Assembly (NCBI GenBank): GCA_900465915.1
Contig: UBKJ01000003.1
Coordinates: forward strand, 188,144 to 252,143
From: Hyphomicrobiales bacterium
Lineage (GTDB): Bacteria > Pseudomonadota > Alphaproteobacteria > Rhizobiales > Rhizobiaceae
DNA: 64,000 bases
Direction of reading: 5' to 3'
Position numbers and translations under genes: made by a program. Of the stretch, positions 9,487 through 18,785 are shown one piece after another (position 1 is the first letter of the stretch; the number at the start of each line of letters is the position of its first letter). The notes under the pieces are model-generated. The model was not told where the DNA came from and made no database searches. It worked only from the letters and a program-made list of their open reading frames with translations.

Positions 9487-10284
9487 ATGGAGAAGAAAAG
9501 ATTGTTGATCACCGGCGCGACCGGAGCCATGGGGACGTTGCTTCGTCCGCTGCTGCGCTCGCGCTACGATCTCGTGCTGACCGGCCGCAAGCATCTGGAA
9601 ACGCGTGACGGCGAGACGTTCGTTCCCGGCGATATCGCCTCGTCCGCATTCGTCGACAGCATCACGGAAAATGTCGACGGCGTCCTGCATCTCGCCGGCG
9701 CGGTGTCGAAGGAGCTTTCTTTCGAGGAATCGCTCGATCCGAATTATCGTTCGGTGCTCTTTCTCCTCGACGCTTGCCGACGCAAGGGGATCGACCGATT
9801 CATCTTCGCCAGCAGCCATCACATCATCGGAATGCTGCCGTCGAGCCGGTCGTGGGACGAAAGCGCGCCCATCGCTCCGGACGGCTTCTATGGCCTGAGC
9901 AAGGCGTTCGGCGAAGCCGCCTGCGCCATGTACGCCATGAAATTCGGGATTCGCACGCTCGTGGTCCGAATTGGCAACGCCGACGCGCAGATTGTCGACG
10001 GACGGCGCGAGCGCATATGGATCAGCGGCGAGGATATGGCCGCGCTCGTCGTCGAAGGCATGGAGGCTCCGGGCCTCAATTTCGAGATCGTCAACGGCGT
10101 CTCCAGGACGCCCGACCCGCTTTTGGACCGCAGGCCGACCCGGCAACTCGACTATCGACCCCGATCGACCACAGAGGGCAAGCGAGCCCCGCATTTTCGC
10201 GAGCTTGCGACGCTCAGCGAGGCGGATGGCGTTGCTTATGTCGGAGGGTTGTTCGCGGCGAATCCGCTGCCGCCTGTGGATTGA
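9487..10284 (+). CDS. NAD-dependent epimerase/dehydratase family, uronate-dehydrogenase-like
   Basis: A 265-residue extended SDR. TGATGAMGTLL is the NAD-binding glycine motif, and FYGLSKAFGEA contains the YxxxK catalytic pair. SSHHIIGMLP resembles the SSNHVIG segment of bacterial uronate dehydrogenases, which oxidise galacturonate or glucuronate to the aldarolactone. It is the last gene of the block-1 operon and convergent with the NADH dehydrogenase gene. If the assignment holds, the hydrolase, dehydratase and aldolase encoded upstream would complete an oxidative uronate route. Confidence 0.72.
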   Translation: MEKKRLLITGATGAMGTLLRPLLRSRYDLVLTGRKHLETRDGETFVPGDIASSAFVDSITENVDGVLHLAGAVSKELSFEESLDPNYRSVLFLLDACRRKGIDRFIFASSHHIIGMLPSSRSWDESAPIAPDGFYGLSKAFGEAACAMYAMKFGIRTLVVRIGNADAQIVDGRRERIWISGEDMAALVVEGMEAPGLNFEIVNGVSRTPDPLLDRRPTRQLDYRPRSTTEGKRAPHFRELATLSEADGVAYVGGLFAANPLPPVD

Positions 10285-10371
10285 AAGGCGACGTCTCGGA
10301 GAGTTCCTGCAGGATAGGCCGCATGTCGCCGTCCTTTTGAAGGCGCATGGCCGAACGCGCCGTTATGGCCG

Positions 10372-11637
10372 TCAAACCTCGTCCTTCAACGTCTCCTTCT
10401 GGGTGATGAGGCGCGCGGATCGATGGCCTGAAATGAACACCCAGAGCCAGTTGAGCGCCACGGCCATCCGGCTTCGCGTGCCGATCAGGAAATAGATATG
10501 GGCCAGTCCCCAGACCCACCATGCGAGCCAGCCCTTGAGGTGAAACGATCCGAAGTCGATCACGGCCGAGCTCGGGCCGATCGTCGCCAGATTTCCCAGG
10601 TGGCGGTAGCGGAACGGCGCCGGCGGCTCGCTATTCTGTAGCCGCGCCGTCAGCGCCTGGGCGACATATGCGCCTTGCTGCTTGGCTGCCGGCGCTATGC
10701 CCGGAACGGGGGAGCCGTCGGCCGCCTTCACGGAAGCGGTGTCGCCGATGATGAAGATTTCCGGATGGCCCGCGACGGTCAGGTCGGGTCCGACGACGGC
10801 GCGTCCCGCGCGGTCCATCTCGGCGCCGACCCATTCCGCCGCCTTCGACGCCTGCACGCCCGCGGCCCAGATCACGGTGCGGCTCGGGATGAAGGTCTCG
10901 CCGATCGAGATGCCGTCCTCGCCGCAATCGGTCACGGGCTGGCCGGTCTTGACCTCCACGCCCATCTTCGCGAGCGACCTGGCGGCGTAGTCGGACAGGC
11001 TTTCCGGAAAGGCGGGAAGAATTCTCGGACCGGCCTCGACCAGCAATATCCGCGCCTTCGACGTGTCGATATTGCGGAACTCCTTCACCAGCGTTCGATG
11101 GGCGAGTTCCGCGATGATGCCCGCCATCTCGACGCCGGTCGGGCCGGCTCCGATGATGCTGAACGTCAACAGCGCCTTCTGGATTTCGGGGTCCGTTTCT
11201 ATCTCGGCCTTCTCGAAGGCCAGCAGCAGACGGCGACGGATCGTGGTCGCGTCCTCCAGCGCCTTGAGGCCGGGGGCGAAGGGCTCCCATTCGTCATGGC
11301 CGAAATAGGCGTGCCGCGCCCCGGTGGCGAGGATCAGCGTATCGTAAGGCAATCGGTGGCCATCCCGGAGAGATACGAGACGCGCCGAGGTGTCCACGCC
11401 CGTAACCTCGCCCAGCCAGGTTGTAACGTCCGGACGGTTCTTGAACAGCGCCCGGATCGGCCATGCGATTTCCGACGTGGCGAGCACCGTCGTGGCGACC
11501 TGATAGAGCAAGGGCTGAAACAGATGATGGTTGCGGCGGTCGACGATCGTGATGGACAGGCCGGGGCTCCGCAGATTGCGCGCCAGTTGCACGCCGGCGA
11601 ATCCGCCTCCGACGATGACAACCCGATGATCCGTCAT
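10372..11637 (-). CDS. ndh: Type II NADH dehydrogenase (NDH-2)
   Basis: A 421-residue FAD enzyme that passes electrons from NADH to quinone without pumping protons. The ATG at 11637 follows GGAAGG. It has the FAD motif VIVGGGFAGVQLARNL at the N-terminus, a second nucleotide motif FSIIGAGPTGVEMAG for NADH and the late FIIGDTASV segment. A C-terminal hydrophobic segment (LAWWVWGLAHIYFLIG) anchors it to the membrane. Its placement beside phosphoketolase, acetate kinase and a proton ATPase suggests a redox-balancing role under energy stress. Confidence 0.92.
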   Translation of the reverse strand: MTDHRVVIVGGGFAGVQLARNLRSPGLSITIVDRRNHHLFQPLLYQVATTVLATSEIAWPIRALFKNRPDVTTWLGEVTGVDTSARLVSLRDGHRLPYDTLILATGARHAYFGHDEWEPFAPGLKALEDATTIRRRLLLAFEKAEIETDPEIQKALLTFSIIGAGPTGVEMAGIIAELAHRTLVKEFRNIDTSKARILLVEAGPRILPAFPESLSDYAARSLAKMGVEVKTGQPVTDCGEDGISIGETFIPSRTVIWAAGVQASKAAEWVGAEMDRAGRAVVGPDLTVAGHPEIFIIGDTASVKAADGSPVPGIAPAAKQQGAYVAQALTARLQNSEPPAPFRYRHLGNLATIGPSSAVIDFGSFHLKGWLAWWVWGLAHIYFLIGTRSRMAVALNWLWVFISGHRSARLITQKETLKDEV

Positions 11638-11931
11638 TTCCACTTCCTTCCGGCCGTCGCTTGGGGATTGCAATTCTGGCCTCATCCGGTCTGTTTTTCC
11701 ATAGCCGTTTTCATTGCGACTTCCTTGGTCGCAATGTCGTGGGCGATGATGGGGTGTTGTCTACAGGGCGATCTTGGCCCTCGTATGAACGAGGCCGGTG
11801 GAAGTATTGACGATATGTCATCAGCGTGGCGCCTGCTCTCAGGGCGCCAACCACGATTAGATGCGGATGTATGGAGAGAATGAAGCGCCGAGCGGCCGGC
11901 TCAATGTCGCCACGCCGCTCGGTGAGTTCCA

Positions 11932-12150
11932 TCAATCTGACGGCAAGGTAGGCGAGCCGGTTCCGCCGAGGCCTTTGAGGCCGTCGAGCCGATCGGCGGT
12001 CGATGCAAGCGAGCCGATGGCTTCGATCGCGACAGCCAGGCCATGCATCAGGAGAGCGGTGTCGCGATCCTGGGACTGCGCGAGTTGGGAGGCCCGCGCC
12101 TGCAAATTGGCGCCGGTCGTGTTCAGGCGTTCAATGAGTTCTTCATCCAT
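11932..12150 (-). CDS. Small hypothetical protein (72 aa)
   Basis: A short reading frame, MDEELIERLNTTGANLQ through the C-terminus, with GGAG upstream of its ATG. The composition suggests two amphipathic helices and a Gly/Pro-rich tail (KGLGGTGSPTLPSD), with codons typical of the region. I do not recognise a family. It lies between the NADH dehydrogenase gene and another small unknown gene, both on the same strand. Confidence 0.5.
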   Translation of the reverse strand: MDEELIERLNTTGANLQARASQLAQSQDRDTALLMHGLAVAIEAIGSLASTADRLDGLKGLGGTGSPTLPSD

Positions 12151-12361
12151 TTTTGTTCTCCATGAATGCTTTGCATAGATACGGAGAACGCATGGCATAG
12201 GATGGCGTTCCATAATGGTTGGATCGGCGCTCATATCCGCTGTTTTTTCAAGGTAATTGCTCCAAGGTCGGCATAGTTGCTTTCTACGCCTCAATAACCA
12301 AGCAGTTCAATTTTTCTTATCGATTGCTTTCCTATAACCGTCGTGGAGATTTTCACCGCTA

Positions 12362-12643
12362 TCAATGTTCGGAAGACGACTGCAAGAACCGGCCTTTAAT
12401 CGCTTCCCCGACGATCGTCAGCTGAAGTATCGGCTCGCCGTTCACGGCGCTCGCTTCGACGAGGTCGAGTTGCTGCAATCGTCCGACGATCTTGTCCGAT
12501 AGATATTTATCGCCGACGCGCCAGCCTCGGCCTACTCGACGTTGACGGCGGAAAAATCCGATCGCTGTCAGGGCTGATTGCTGCGCGCGGGTCAAGCTTT
12601 TGGCGACTTCCAGGGCGTCGGGGCGATCTTCGGTGCGGAGCAT
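12362..12643 (-). CDS. Small hypothetical protein, possibly winged-helix (93 aa)
   Basis: The ATG at 12643 has AGGAGA just upstream. The protein shows LTRAQQSALTAIGFF, then WRVGDKYLSDKIVGRLQQLDLV followed by two short strands (EPILQLTIVGEAIKG). This helix-helix-wing pattern is like a minimal DNA-binding domain, but no family is recognised. About 210 bp separate it from the other small gene downstream on the same strand, and those 210 bp hold nothing I can identify. Confidence 0.5.
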   Translation of the reverse strand: MLRTEDRPDALEVAKSLTRAQQSALTAIGFFRRQRRVGRGWRVGDKYLSDKIVGRLQQLDLVEASAVNGEPILQLTIVGEAIKGRFLQSSSEH

Positions 12644-13103
12644 TTGATCTCTCCTTTGTCGATCAGCTTGAACTGCCGGCCCAACTGGGCGCGGCATTAT
12701 CTATATTGGTAACGTGCAGGTCCGTGAAAAGATGCACGTGAACGGAAACCGGCGATTATCGCCAAACTGCTTCGGCGGCGCGTTGCCGGTTTGGAAACTC
12801 ATTCAAAAGTCGGCGGGCTTTCGGTAATATTCGCTGGTCGATGCGTTCGCTCAGCCGAAGCTGGCGCGGTGTGAGCCAACCGGATTCCACAAGGCTTTAT
12901 CTGGACAGCGCGGCCATTCGGGCCAGTCGATCGGGAAGCATGACATCGCTGAAAATAGCGCAATCCAACCAATATAGTATCCACGTACCAGACTTTAGCC
13001 GAACGCCGTCTTGATTGGCGCATACTTCCCAAACACGTGTATTGGCTTCACGCGGACGATGGTGAATAAAGCACATACTTCTTTTATCTCCGGGAGATTT
13101 GTT
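12644..13103. other. 460-bp intergenic region
   Basis: No convincing gene is seen; reading frames here lack ribosome sites and coding bias. It contains the small palindrome GGCGATTATCGCC (12751-12763) and is more AT-rich than its surroundings. It must hold the promoters of the 93-aa gene and of the CBS-BON gene. I could not recognise a clear sigma-70 or FNR site. Confidence 0.5.
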
Positions 13104-13817
13104 ATGCGCGTTTCCGAAATCATGACCTCGCCGGTGGTAGGGATCGAGCCTTCCGCCTCGATCGCCGACGCCGCCAGGCTGATGCTGAACAGCCATTTCA
13201 GCGGGCTTCCCGTCGTCACTCAGGACAAGCGTCTCGTCGGCGTGGTGACGGAAGGCGATTTCCTGCGGCGCGGCGAGCTGGGCACGACGCGCAAGCGGCC
13301 GCGCTGGCTCGAATTCCTGACCAGCGCCGGCAAGGAAGCCGCCGAATATGTGCAGACGCATGGCCGCAGGGTCGAGGAGGTGATGTCGACCGAGCCGGTG
13401 ACGATCTCGTCCGACGCCTCGCTGGAGGAGCTGGTCGAGGTGATGACCTCCGCCAATATCAAGCGTGTGCCGGTGGTGGACAACGGCAGGCTGGTCGGCA
13501 TCGTGGCGCGGTCGGACCTGATGCGCGCCATGCTGCGCGCCATGCCCGCCTCGACGCCGGCCGTCGGCGACGACCGGCGCATCGCGGAGGCGGTCGCGGC
13601 GGAGCTCGCCAGGCAGCCCTGGTCGAGCGCTATCCGCGTCAAGGTCGACCAGGGCGTCGTCGAGCTCTCCGGCTCGATCTTCGACGAGCGCGCGCGGGAG
13701 GCGGCGCGGGTCTGCGCCGAGAACGTCGCCGGCGTGAAAAGCGTCACCGACCAGCTCGCCTGGATCGAGCCGATGTCGGGCATGTATATCCTGCCCGAAT
13801 CCGACAAGCAGGCGTAA
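13104..13817 (+). CDS. CBS domain pair plus BON domain protein
   Basis: A 237-residue cytosolic sensor-like protein. The ATG at 13104 follows GGGAG. Residues ~1-60 are one CBS motif (MRVSEIMTSPVVGIEP, DKRLVGVVTEGDFL) and ~90-150 the second (EEVMSTEPVTISSD, NGRLVGIVARSDLM); such pairs bind adenine nucleotides. Residues ~165-225 match a BON domain (IRVKVDQGVVELSGSIFDERAREAA). It begins a run with two P-type ATPases and is probably an energy-status regulator of them, which is inference. Confidence 0.88.
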   Translation: MRVSEIMTSPVVGIEPSASIADAARLMLNSHFSGLPVVTQDKRLVGVVTEGDFLRRGELGTTRKRPRWLEFLTSAGKEAAEYVQTHGRRVEEVMSTEPVTISSDASLEELVEVMTSANIKRVPVVDNGRLVGIVARSDLMRAMLRAMPASTPAVGDDRRIAEAVAAELARQPWSSAIRVKVDQGVVELSGSIFDERAREAARVCAENVAGVKSVTDQLAWIEPMSGMYILPESDKQA

Positions 13818-13889
13818 CGCGTCTTTCCGGGAGCACGGGCCCGGCGTTCGGGGCCCGCGGCCTCCCGAAGACTGGCGGGAGGGTCGAGA

Positions 13890-16223
13890 GTGGCTTCCGA
13901 GACGACGATGCAGGGCGCGCCGCCGGGCCTTTCCGAGGCGGAGGCCGCGCGGCTTCTGGCGCAGACCGGCCCCAACGAGGTGGCGAGCGAGGAGCAGCGC
14001 CCGGTCCTGCGCGCGCTCAAGCATTTCTGGTCGCCCGTGCCCTGGATGCTGGAGATCACCGTCGTCCTGCAACTGGCCGCCGGCGAGCGGCTGGAGGCCG
14101 CCATGGTCGGCGCGCTGCTGATCGTCAACGTCGCGCTCGGCGTCGTGCAGGAAGGCCGGGCCAGCGCCACGCTGTCCCTGCTGCGCCAGCGCCTGGCGCC
14201 GAAGGCGCGCCTGCGCCGCGACGGCCGGTGGAAGGACGCGCCGGCCTCGGCGCTGGTCGTCGGGGACGTCGTGCAATTGTCGCTCGGCGGCATCGTTCCG
14301 GCCGATCTCCGCATCCTGTCTGGCTCGGTGCTCCTCGACCAGTCGATGCTGACGGGCGAATCCGTCGCCGTCGAACAGCAGAGCGGCGCGACCGCCTATG
14401 CCGGCGCGCTGGTGCGGCGCGGCGAGGCGATCGCCGAAGTCACCGCCACCGGGCCGCGCACCTATTTCGGGCGCACGGCGGAGCTGGTGAAGACGGCCGA
14501 CGTCGAAAGCACGGAGCAGAAGGCGGTGCTCGGCGTCGTCAAGGCGCTGACGGCGGTCAACATGGCGATCGTCGTGGCCATGGTCGCCTACGCCCACGCC
14601 ATCGGCATGACGGCGGCGCAGATCGTCCCGCTGGTGCTGGCGGCGCTTCTTTCCGCCGTGCCCGTCGCCATGCCGGCGGTGTTCACGCTGGCCGCGACCG
14701 TCGGCGTGCGCAAGCTCGCGCAACAGGGCGTGCTCCTTGCCCGGCTGTCGGCCTTGCAGGAAGCGGCGATGATCGACGTGCTCTGCGTCGACAAGACCGG
14801 GACGCTGACGGAGAACAGCCTCGGCGTCGGCCGCGTCATACCGCTGAAGGAAGGGTTGAGCGAAAGCGACGTCCTCGCGCAGGCGGCCGCCGCCAGCTCA
14901 GCCGACGGGCAGGACCCGGTCGACGCCGCCGTGCGGGCCGCGGCGGCGAAGTCGCCGGCCCTGACCGTGCTGCATTTCACACCTTTCGACCCCGCCGCCA
15001 AGATGGCGGAGGCCGTCGTCGCCGGGTCTGAGGGCGCGGCGTTGCGCATCGCCAAAGGCTCGCCGATCGCCATCTTGGCGCTGAACCCGCTCGGCCCCGA
15101 GGCGGAGGCCGGGGTGCGCGAACTGAGCGGCCAGGGCTATCGCGTGCTCGCCGTGGCGGCGGGAAGTGCGGACGCCATGGTCGTGACCGGGCTGATCGGC
15201 CTCAGCGATCCGCCGCGCGCCGACTCCAAACCGCTGCTCGGCGACCTGCGGGCGCTCGGCGTCGCGCCGGTCATGGTCACCGGCGACACGGCCGAGACCG
15301 CGGCCACTGTCGCCCATACGATCGGCCTCGAAGGCCCGGTCTGCCCGCCCGGAAAAATTCCGCAAGGCGTCGCGCCGCAGGATTACGTGGTCTATGCCGG
15401 CGTGTTTCCCGAGGACAAGTTCAAGCTGGTTCGGGCGTTCCAGAACCAGGGCCACGCCGTTGGCATGTGCGGCGACGGCGCCAACGACGCGCCGGCGCTG
15501 CGGCAGGCGCAGATGGGCATCGCCGTCTCCACCGCCACCGACGTGGCCAAATCCGCCGCCGGGCTGGTGCTGACCCAGCCGGGGCTTCGCGGCATCCTCG
15601 CCTGCATCGAGGAAGGCCGCTCCGCCTTCCGCCGCGTGCTGACTTTTACGCTCAGCATGCTGGTCAACAAGGCGGTGACGCTGATCGTCATGGGCGGCGG
15701 GCTGGTGATGACCGGCCACGCCGTCATGACGCCGCTTCTCCAGGTGCTGTGGATGCTGACCAGCGACATCGCCATGATGGCGCGCGCCGGCGACCGCGCC
15801 CAACCGACGCCCTATCCCAACGCCTGGCGCATCCGCGAATTGACGCTGGCCGCCCTGCCGCTCGGCGCGGTGAAGCTTTGCTACGCCATGGCGATCCTGG
15901 CGCTGGGCTGGTTCTGGCTGGGTTTCGACGCCGACCGGATGCGCAGCCTCACCTTCCTCACGCTGGTGCTGGCGGGACAGGCGACCGGCGTGGTGCTGCG
16001 CGAGCGCGACCATGTCTGGCGCTCGCGCCCGGCGGCGATCCTGCTCGCGGCCATGGCCGCCGCCGCTGCGGTGGCGACGGGCTTCGCCTGGGCCGGCTGG
16101 TTCATGGCGCCGCTGGCGGGCTGGGTTATCCTCGCCCTTTATGGCGCCACCGTCGCCTACGGGCTGGCGCTCGACGCCGTCAAGGTGGCGATGCTGAAAC
16201 GAATGCCGATAGACCGGCGCTGA
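13890..16223 (+). CDS. P-type ATPase, plasma-membrane H+-ATPase type (IIIA)
   Basis: A 777-residue ion pump, starting at the GTG after GGGAGGG. The phosphorylated Asp is D301 in DKTGTLTEN. The A-domain TGES motif (SMLTGESVAV) and hinge GDGANDAPAL are present. The M4 helix reads PVAMPAVFTLAATVG, as in fungal and plant proton pumps rather than calcium or heavy-metal pumps. The protein lacks the long regulatory tails of eukaryotic enzymes. Proton extrusion at the expense of ATP is the likely role, acting with the Mg2+-type pump 21 bp downstream. Confidence 0.88.
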   Translation: MASETTMQGAPPGLSEAEAARLLAQTGPNEVASEEQRPVLRALKHFWSPVPWMLEITVVLQLAAGERLEAAMVGALLIVNVALGVVQEGRASATLSLLRQRLAPKARLRRDGRWKDAPASALVVGDVVQLSLGGIVPADLRILSGSVLLDQSMLTGESVAVEQQSGATAYAGALVRRGEAIAEVTATGPRTYFGRTAELVKTADVESTEQKAVLGVVKALTAVNMAIVVAMVAYAHAIGMTAAQIVPLVLAALLSAVPVAMPAVFTLAATVGVRKLAQQGVLLARLSALQEAAMIDVLCVDKTGTLTENSLGVGRVIPLKEGLSESDVLAQAAAASSADGQDPVDAAVRAAAAKSPALTVLHFTPFDPAAKMAEAVVAGSEGAALRIAKGSPIAILALNPLGPEAEAGVRELSGQGYRVLAVAAGSADAMVVTGLIGLSDPPRADSKPLLGDLRALGVAPVMVTGDTAETAATVAHTIGLEGPVCPPGKIPQGVAPQDYVVYAGVFPEDKFKLVRAFQNQGHAVGMCGDGANDAPALRQAQMGIAVSTATDVAKSAAGLVLTQPGLRGILACIEEGRSAFRRVLTFTLSMLVNKAVTLIVMGGGLVMTGHAVMTPLLQVLWMLTSDIAMMARAGDRAQPTPYPNAWRIRELTLAALPLGAVKLCYAMAILALGWFWLGFDADRMRSLTFLTLVLAGQATGVVLRERDHVWRSRPAAILLAAMAAAAAVATGFAWAGWFMAPLAGWVILALYGATVAYGLALDAVKVAMLKRMPIDRR

Positions 16224-16244
16224 CAACAACCGAAAGCCTCGCCC

Positions 16245-18782
16245 ATGGAGACCGCGACCACCCCGAAAGCGACCAAGCCGCCCTTCTGGACCGGGACGCC
16301 CGACGCCGTCGCGGGCGAGCTCGCCTGCGGCCTCGGCGGATTGTCCCCGGACGAGGCGGCGCGCCGGCTCGACAGCTATGGCCCGAACGGCGACGTCGCC
16401 TCCGCCGCCGAGAGTTTCTGGCGCGCCATCCTGCGGCGGCTGCTCGAGCCGCTGTCGCTGATCCTGCTCGGGGCCGGGCTCGTCTCGATGGTCACCGGCG
16501 ACGGGATCGGCGGCTCGATCATCGTCGCCATCCTCATCCTGTCGATCGGCCTCGACACCGTGCAGGAGGGACAGGCGATTAAGGCCGCCGAGGTGCTGCG
16601 CCAGTCGGTGGCGCTCAAGGCCGAAGTGAAGCGCGACGGCGCCTTCCGGCAGGTCGACGTGGCGCAGGTGGTTCCGGGCGACGTCGTGCGCGTGCGCGCC
16701 GGCGACATCGTGCCCGCCGACGCGCTGATCCTCGAAAGCGACGCCTGCACCTCGGGCGAGGCGGCGCTGACCGGCGAGCCCTATCCGGTGGAGAAGCGCC
16801 CCGGGCTGGTGACGGCCCCGGACGCCGCCGACGCCTCCAACGCCTTGTTCCGCGGCGCGGTGATCCAGACCGGCGAGGCGACGGCGCTGGTGGTGGCGAC
16901 GGGCGCGCGCACCATTTTCGGCGCGGCCGCCTCGGCGCTGAGCCAGGCTCCGGCGCTGTCGCCCTTTCAGCGCGACCTGCACGCCTTCGGCCTGGTCATC
17001 GCGCGGCTGACCCTGGCGCTCGTCGTCCTGGTGCTGGCGTTCCGCGTGTCGCTGGGGCGGCCGGTGCTGGATTCGCTCCTGTTCTCGGTCGCGCTGGCGG
17101 TGGGGCTGACGCCGGAGCTGCTGCCGATGATCACCACCGTGACCCTGTCGCGCGGCGCGATCCGCATGGCCAAGCGCAAGGTGATCGTCAAGCGGCTGGC
17201 GGCGATCCACGATCTCGGCGCCATGTCGATCCTGTGCACCGACAAGACCGGCACGCTGACCTCGGCCGAAATCACTTTGGCGCGCAGCCTCGACGCCGCC
17301 GGCCATGACGACGACCGCGCCGCCCTGCTGGCGGCGGTGGCGGCCGATCTGGGCGGCGACCGGGGCACGCTCGACGCGGCGCTGCTCAAGGCCCATCCCG
17401 ACGCGGCCAGGGACTGGACGCTCTCCGCCCGCCGCGCCTTCGACTATACGCGGCGCTCCGGCTCGGTGCTCGGCCACGGTCCAGAGGGCGACATCCTGAT
17501 CGTCAAAGGCGCGCCGGAAGCGGTGCTGGCGCTCTGCTCCCGCCGGAACGCGGCGGGAGCCGAAACGCCGCTCGACGAAGCGGGCAAGGCCGAGATCGTC
17601 GCGACGATCCGCTCGCTCGCCGCCGAAGGCATGCGCAGCATCGCGGTCGCCAGCCGACCGCTCGCCGCCAAGCCGCAGCTCGATCCCGCCGACGAGGCCG
17701 GGCTCACCTTCGTCGGCCTCTGCGGCTTCGCCGATCCGCCGAAGCCCACGGCGGCGGCGGCCGTGGCGCGCCTCAGCGCCAACGGCGTGCGGCTGAAAAT
17801 CCTCTCCGGCGACGATCCGGTCATCGTCAAGCGGCTCGCCGGCCTGGTCGGCGTCAACGCCGAGCGCGTGCTCTCGGGCAACGACATCGCGCAAATGAGC
17901 GACGACGCGCTGGCGGTGCAGGTCCGCGAGGTCGACGCCTTCGGACGGCTCGCGCCGGACCAGAAGGCGCGCGTCGTCTCCGTGCTGCAGCGCGGGCAGG
18001 CGGTCGTCGGCTTCCTCGGCGACGGCATCAACGACGCGCCCGGCCTCAAGGCCGCCGATATCGGCCTGTCGGTCGAGGGCGCGAGCGGCGTGGCGCAGGC
18101 CGCCGCCGACATGATCCTGCTCGCCTCCGACCTCGAAGTGGTCGCCGACGGCGTCGAGGAAGGCCGGCGGACCTTCGCCAACATCCTCAAATATGTCCGC
18201 ATGGGCGCAAGCTCGAATTTCGGCAACATGCTGTCGATGGCCATCGCCTCCGTCGCGCTGCCCTTCCTGCCGATGCTGCCGACGCAGATCCTGCTCAACA
18301 ACCTGCTTTACGACCTGTCCGAGCTGGGCATTCCCTTCGACGGCGTGCGGCCGGAGGCCACGGCCAAGCCGCAGCTCTGGGACATGCGCGGACTGATGCG
18401 CTTCGCGGGCTTCATGGGGCTCTTGTCCTCGGTCTTCGACATGCTGACCTTCGCCTTACTGCTTCTGGTCTTCCACGCCTCGGCGGCGGAGTTCCGCACG
18501 GCCTGGTTCATCGAATCTATGGCCACGCAGATCCTCGTCGTCTTCATCATCCGCACCAACGGCCGGCCATGGCGCGACCTGCCGCGCGCGCCGCTCGCCG
18601 CCTCCTCGCTGGTCGCGCTCGGCGTGGCGCTGTTCTTGCCCTTCTCGCCCATCGCCGGCTGGTTCGGCTTCGTGACGCCGCCCGCCGCCGTCCTCTGGAC
18701 CATCGCGCTGGTCATTATCGGCTATCTCGTCGCGGCCGAATTGCTGAAGCGGTCCGCCACCGCCGGGCGACGAAGCGCCTGA
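16245..18782 (+). CDS. mgtA: MgtA/MgtB-type magnesium P-ATPase (IIIB)
   Basis: An 845-residue P-type ATPase with D333 in CTDKTGTLT and hinge GDGINDAPGL. VGLTPELLPMITTVTLSRGA followed by KRKVIVKRLAAIHDLGAM is the M4-P-domain signature of MgtA-type Mg2+ importers. It has about ten membrane segments in the usual order. The gene follows the proton pump closely and the convergent acetate kinase gene stops 3 bp later. Mg2+ import is inferred from family; I saw no mgtA leader riboswitch. Confidence 0.88.
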   Translation: METATTPKATKPPFWTGTPDAVAGELACGLGGLSPDEAARRLDSYGPNGDVASAAESFWRAILRRLLEPLSLILLGAGLVSMVTGDGIGGSIIVAILILSIGLDTVQEGQAIKAAEVLRQSVALKAEVKRDGAFRQVDVAQVVPGDVVRVRAGDIVPADALILESDACTSGEAALTGEPYPVEKRPGLVTAPDAADASNALFRGAVIQTGEATALVVATGARTIFGAAASALSQAPALSPFQRDLHAFGLVIARLTLALVVLVLAFRVSLGRPVLDSLLFSVALAVGLTPELLPMITTVTLSRGAIRMAKRKVIVKRLAAIHDLGAMSILCTDKTGTLTSAEITLARSLDAAGHDDDRAALLAAVAADLGGDRGTLDAALLKAHPDAARDWTLSARRAFDYTRRSGSVLGHGPEGDILIVKGAPEAVLALCSRRNAAGAETPLDEAGKAEIVATIRSLAAEGMRSIAVASRPLAAKPQLDPADEAGLTFVGLCGFADPPKPTAAAAVARLSANGVRLKILSGDDPVIVKRLAGLVGVNAERVLSGNDIAQMSDDALAVQVREVDAFGRLAPDQKARVVSVLQRGQAVVGFLGDGINDAPGLKAADIGLSVEGASGVAQAAADMILLASDLEVVADGVEEGRRTFANILKYVRMGASSNFGNMLSMAIASVALPFLPMLPTQILLNNLLYDLSELGIPFDGVRPEATAKPQLWDMRGLMRFAGFMGLLSSVFDMLTFALLLLVFHASAAEFRTAWFIESMATQILVVFIIRTNGRPWRDLPRAPLAASSLVALGVALFLPFSPIAGWFGFVTPPAAVLWTIALVIIGYLVAAELLKRSATAGRRSA

Positions 18783-18785
18783 CGG

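Noticed and set aside
11805..11822. TTGACGATATGTCA upstream of ndh as an FNR/FixK box
   Set aside because: The half sites do not fit TTGAT-N4-ATCAA: the spacing is off by one and the second half is wrong.
12219..12425. A 68-codon plus-strand frame between the two small minus-strand genes
   Set aside because: It overlaps the better-supported 93-aa gene, has no ribosome site and shows a Cys/Phe/Tyr-rich composition unlike coding sequence in this region.
14898..17894. A 998-codon open frame on the minus strand opposite the two P-type ATPases
   Set aside because: Its translation is rich in Arg, His, Gly and Gln without motifs, and the plus strand carries two complete ATPase genes here. Long antisense frames are expected at this GC content.
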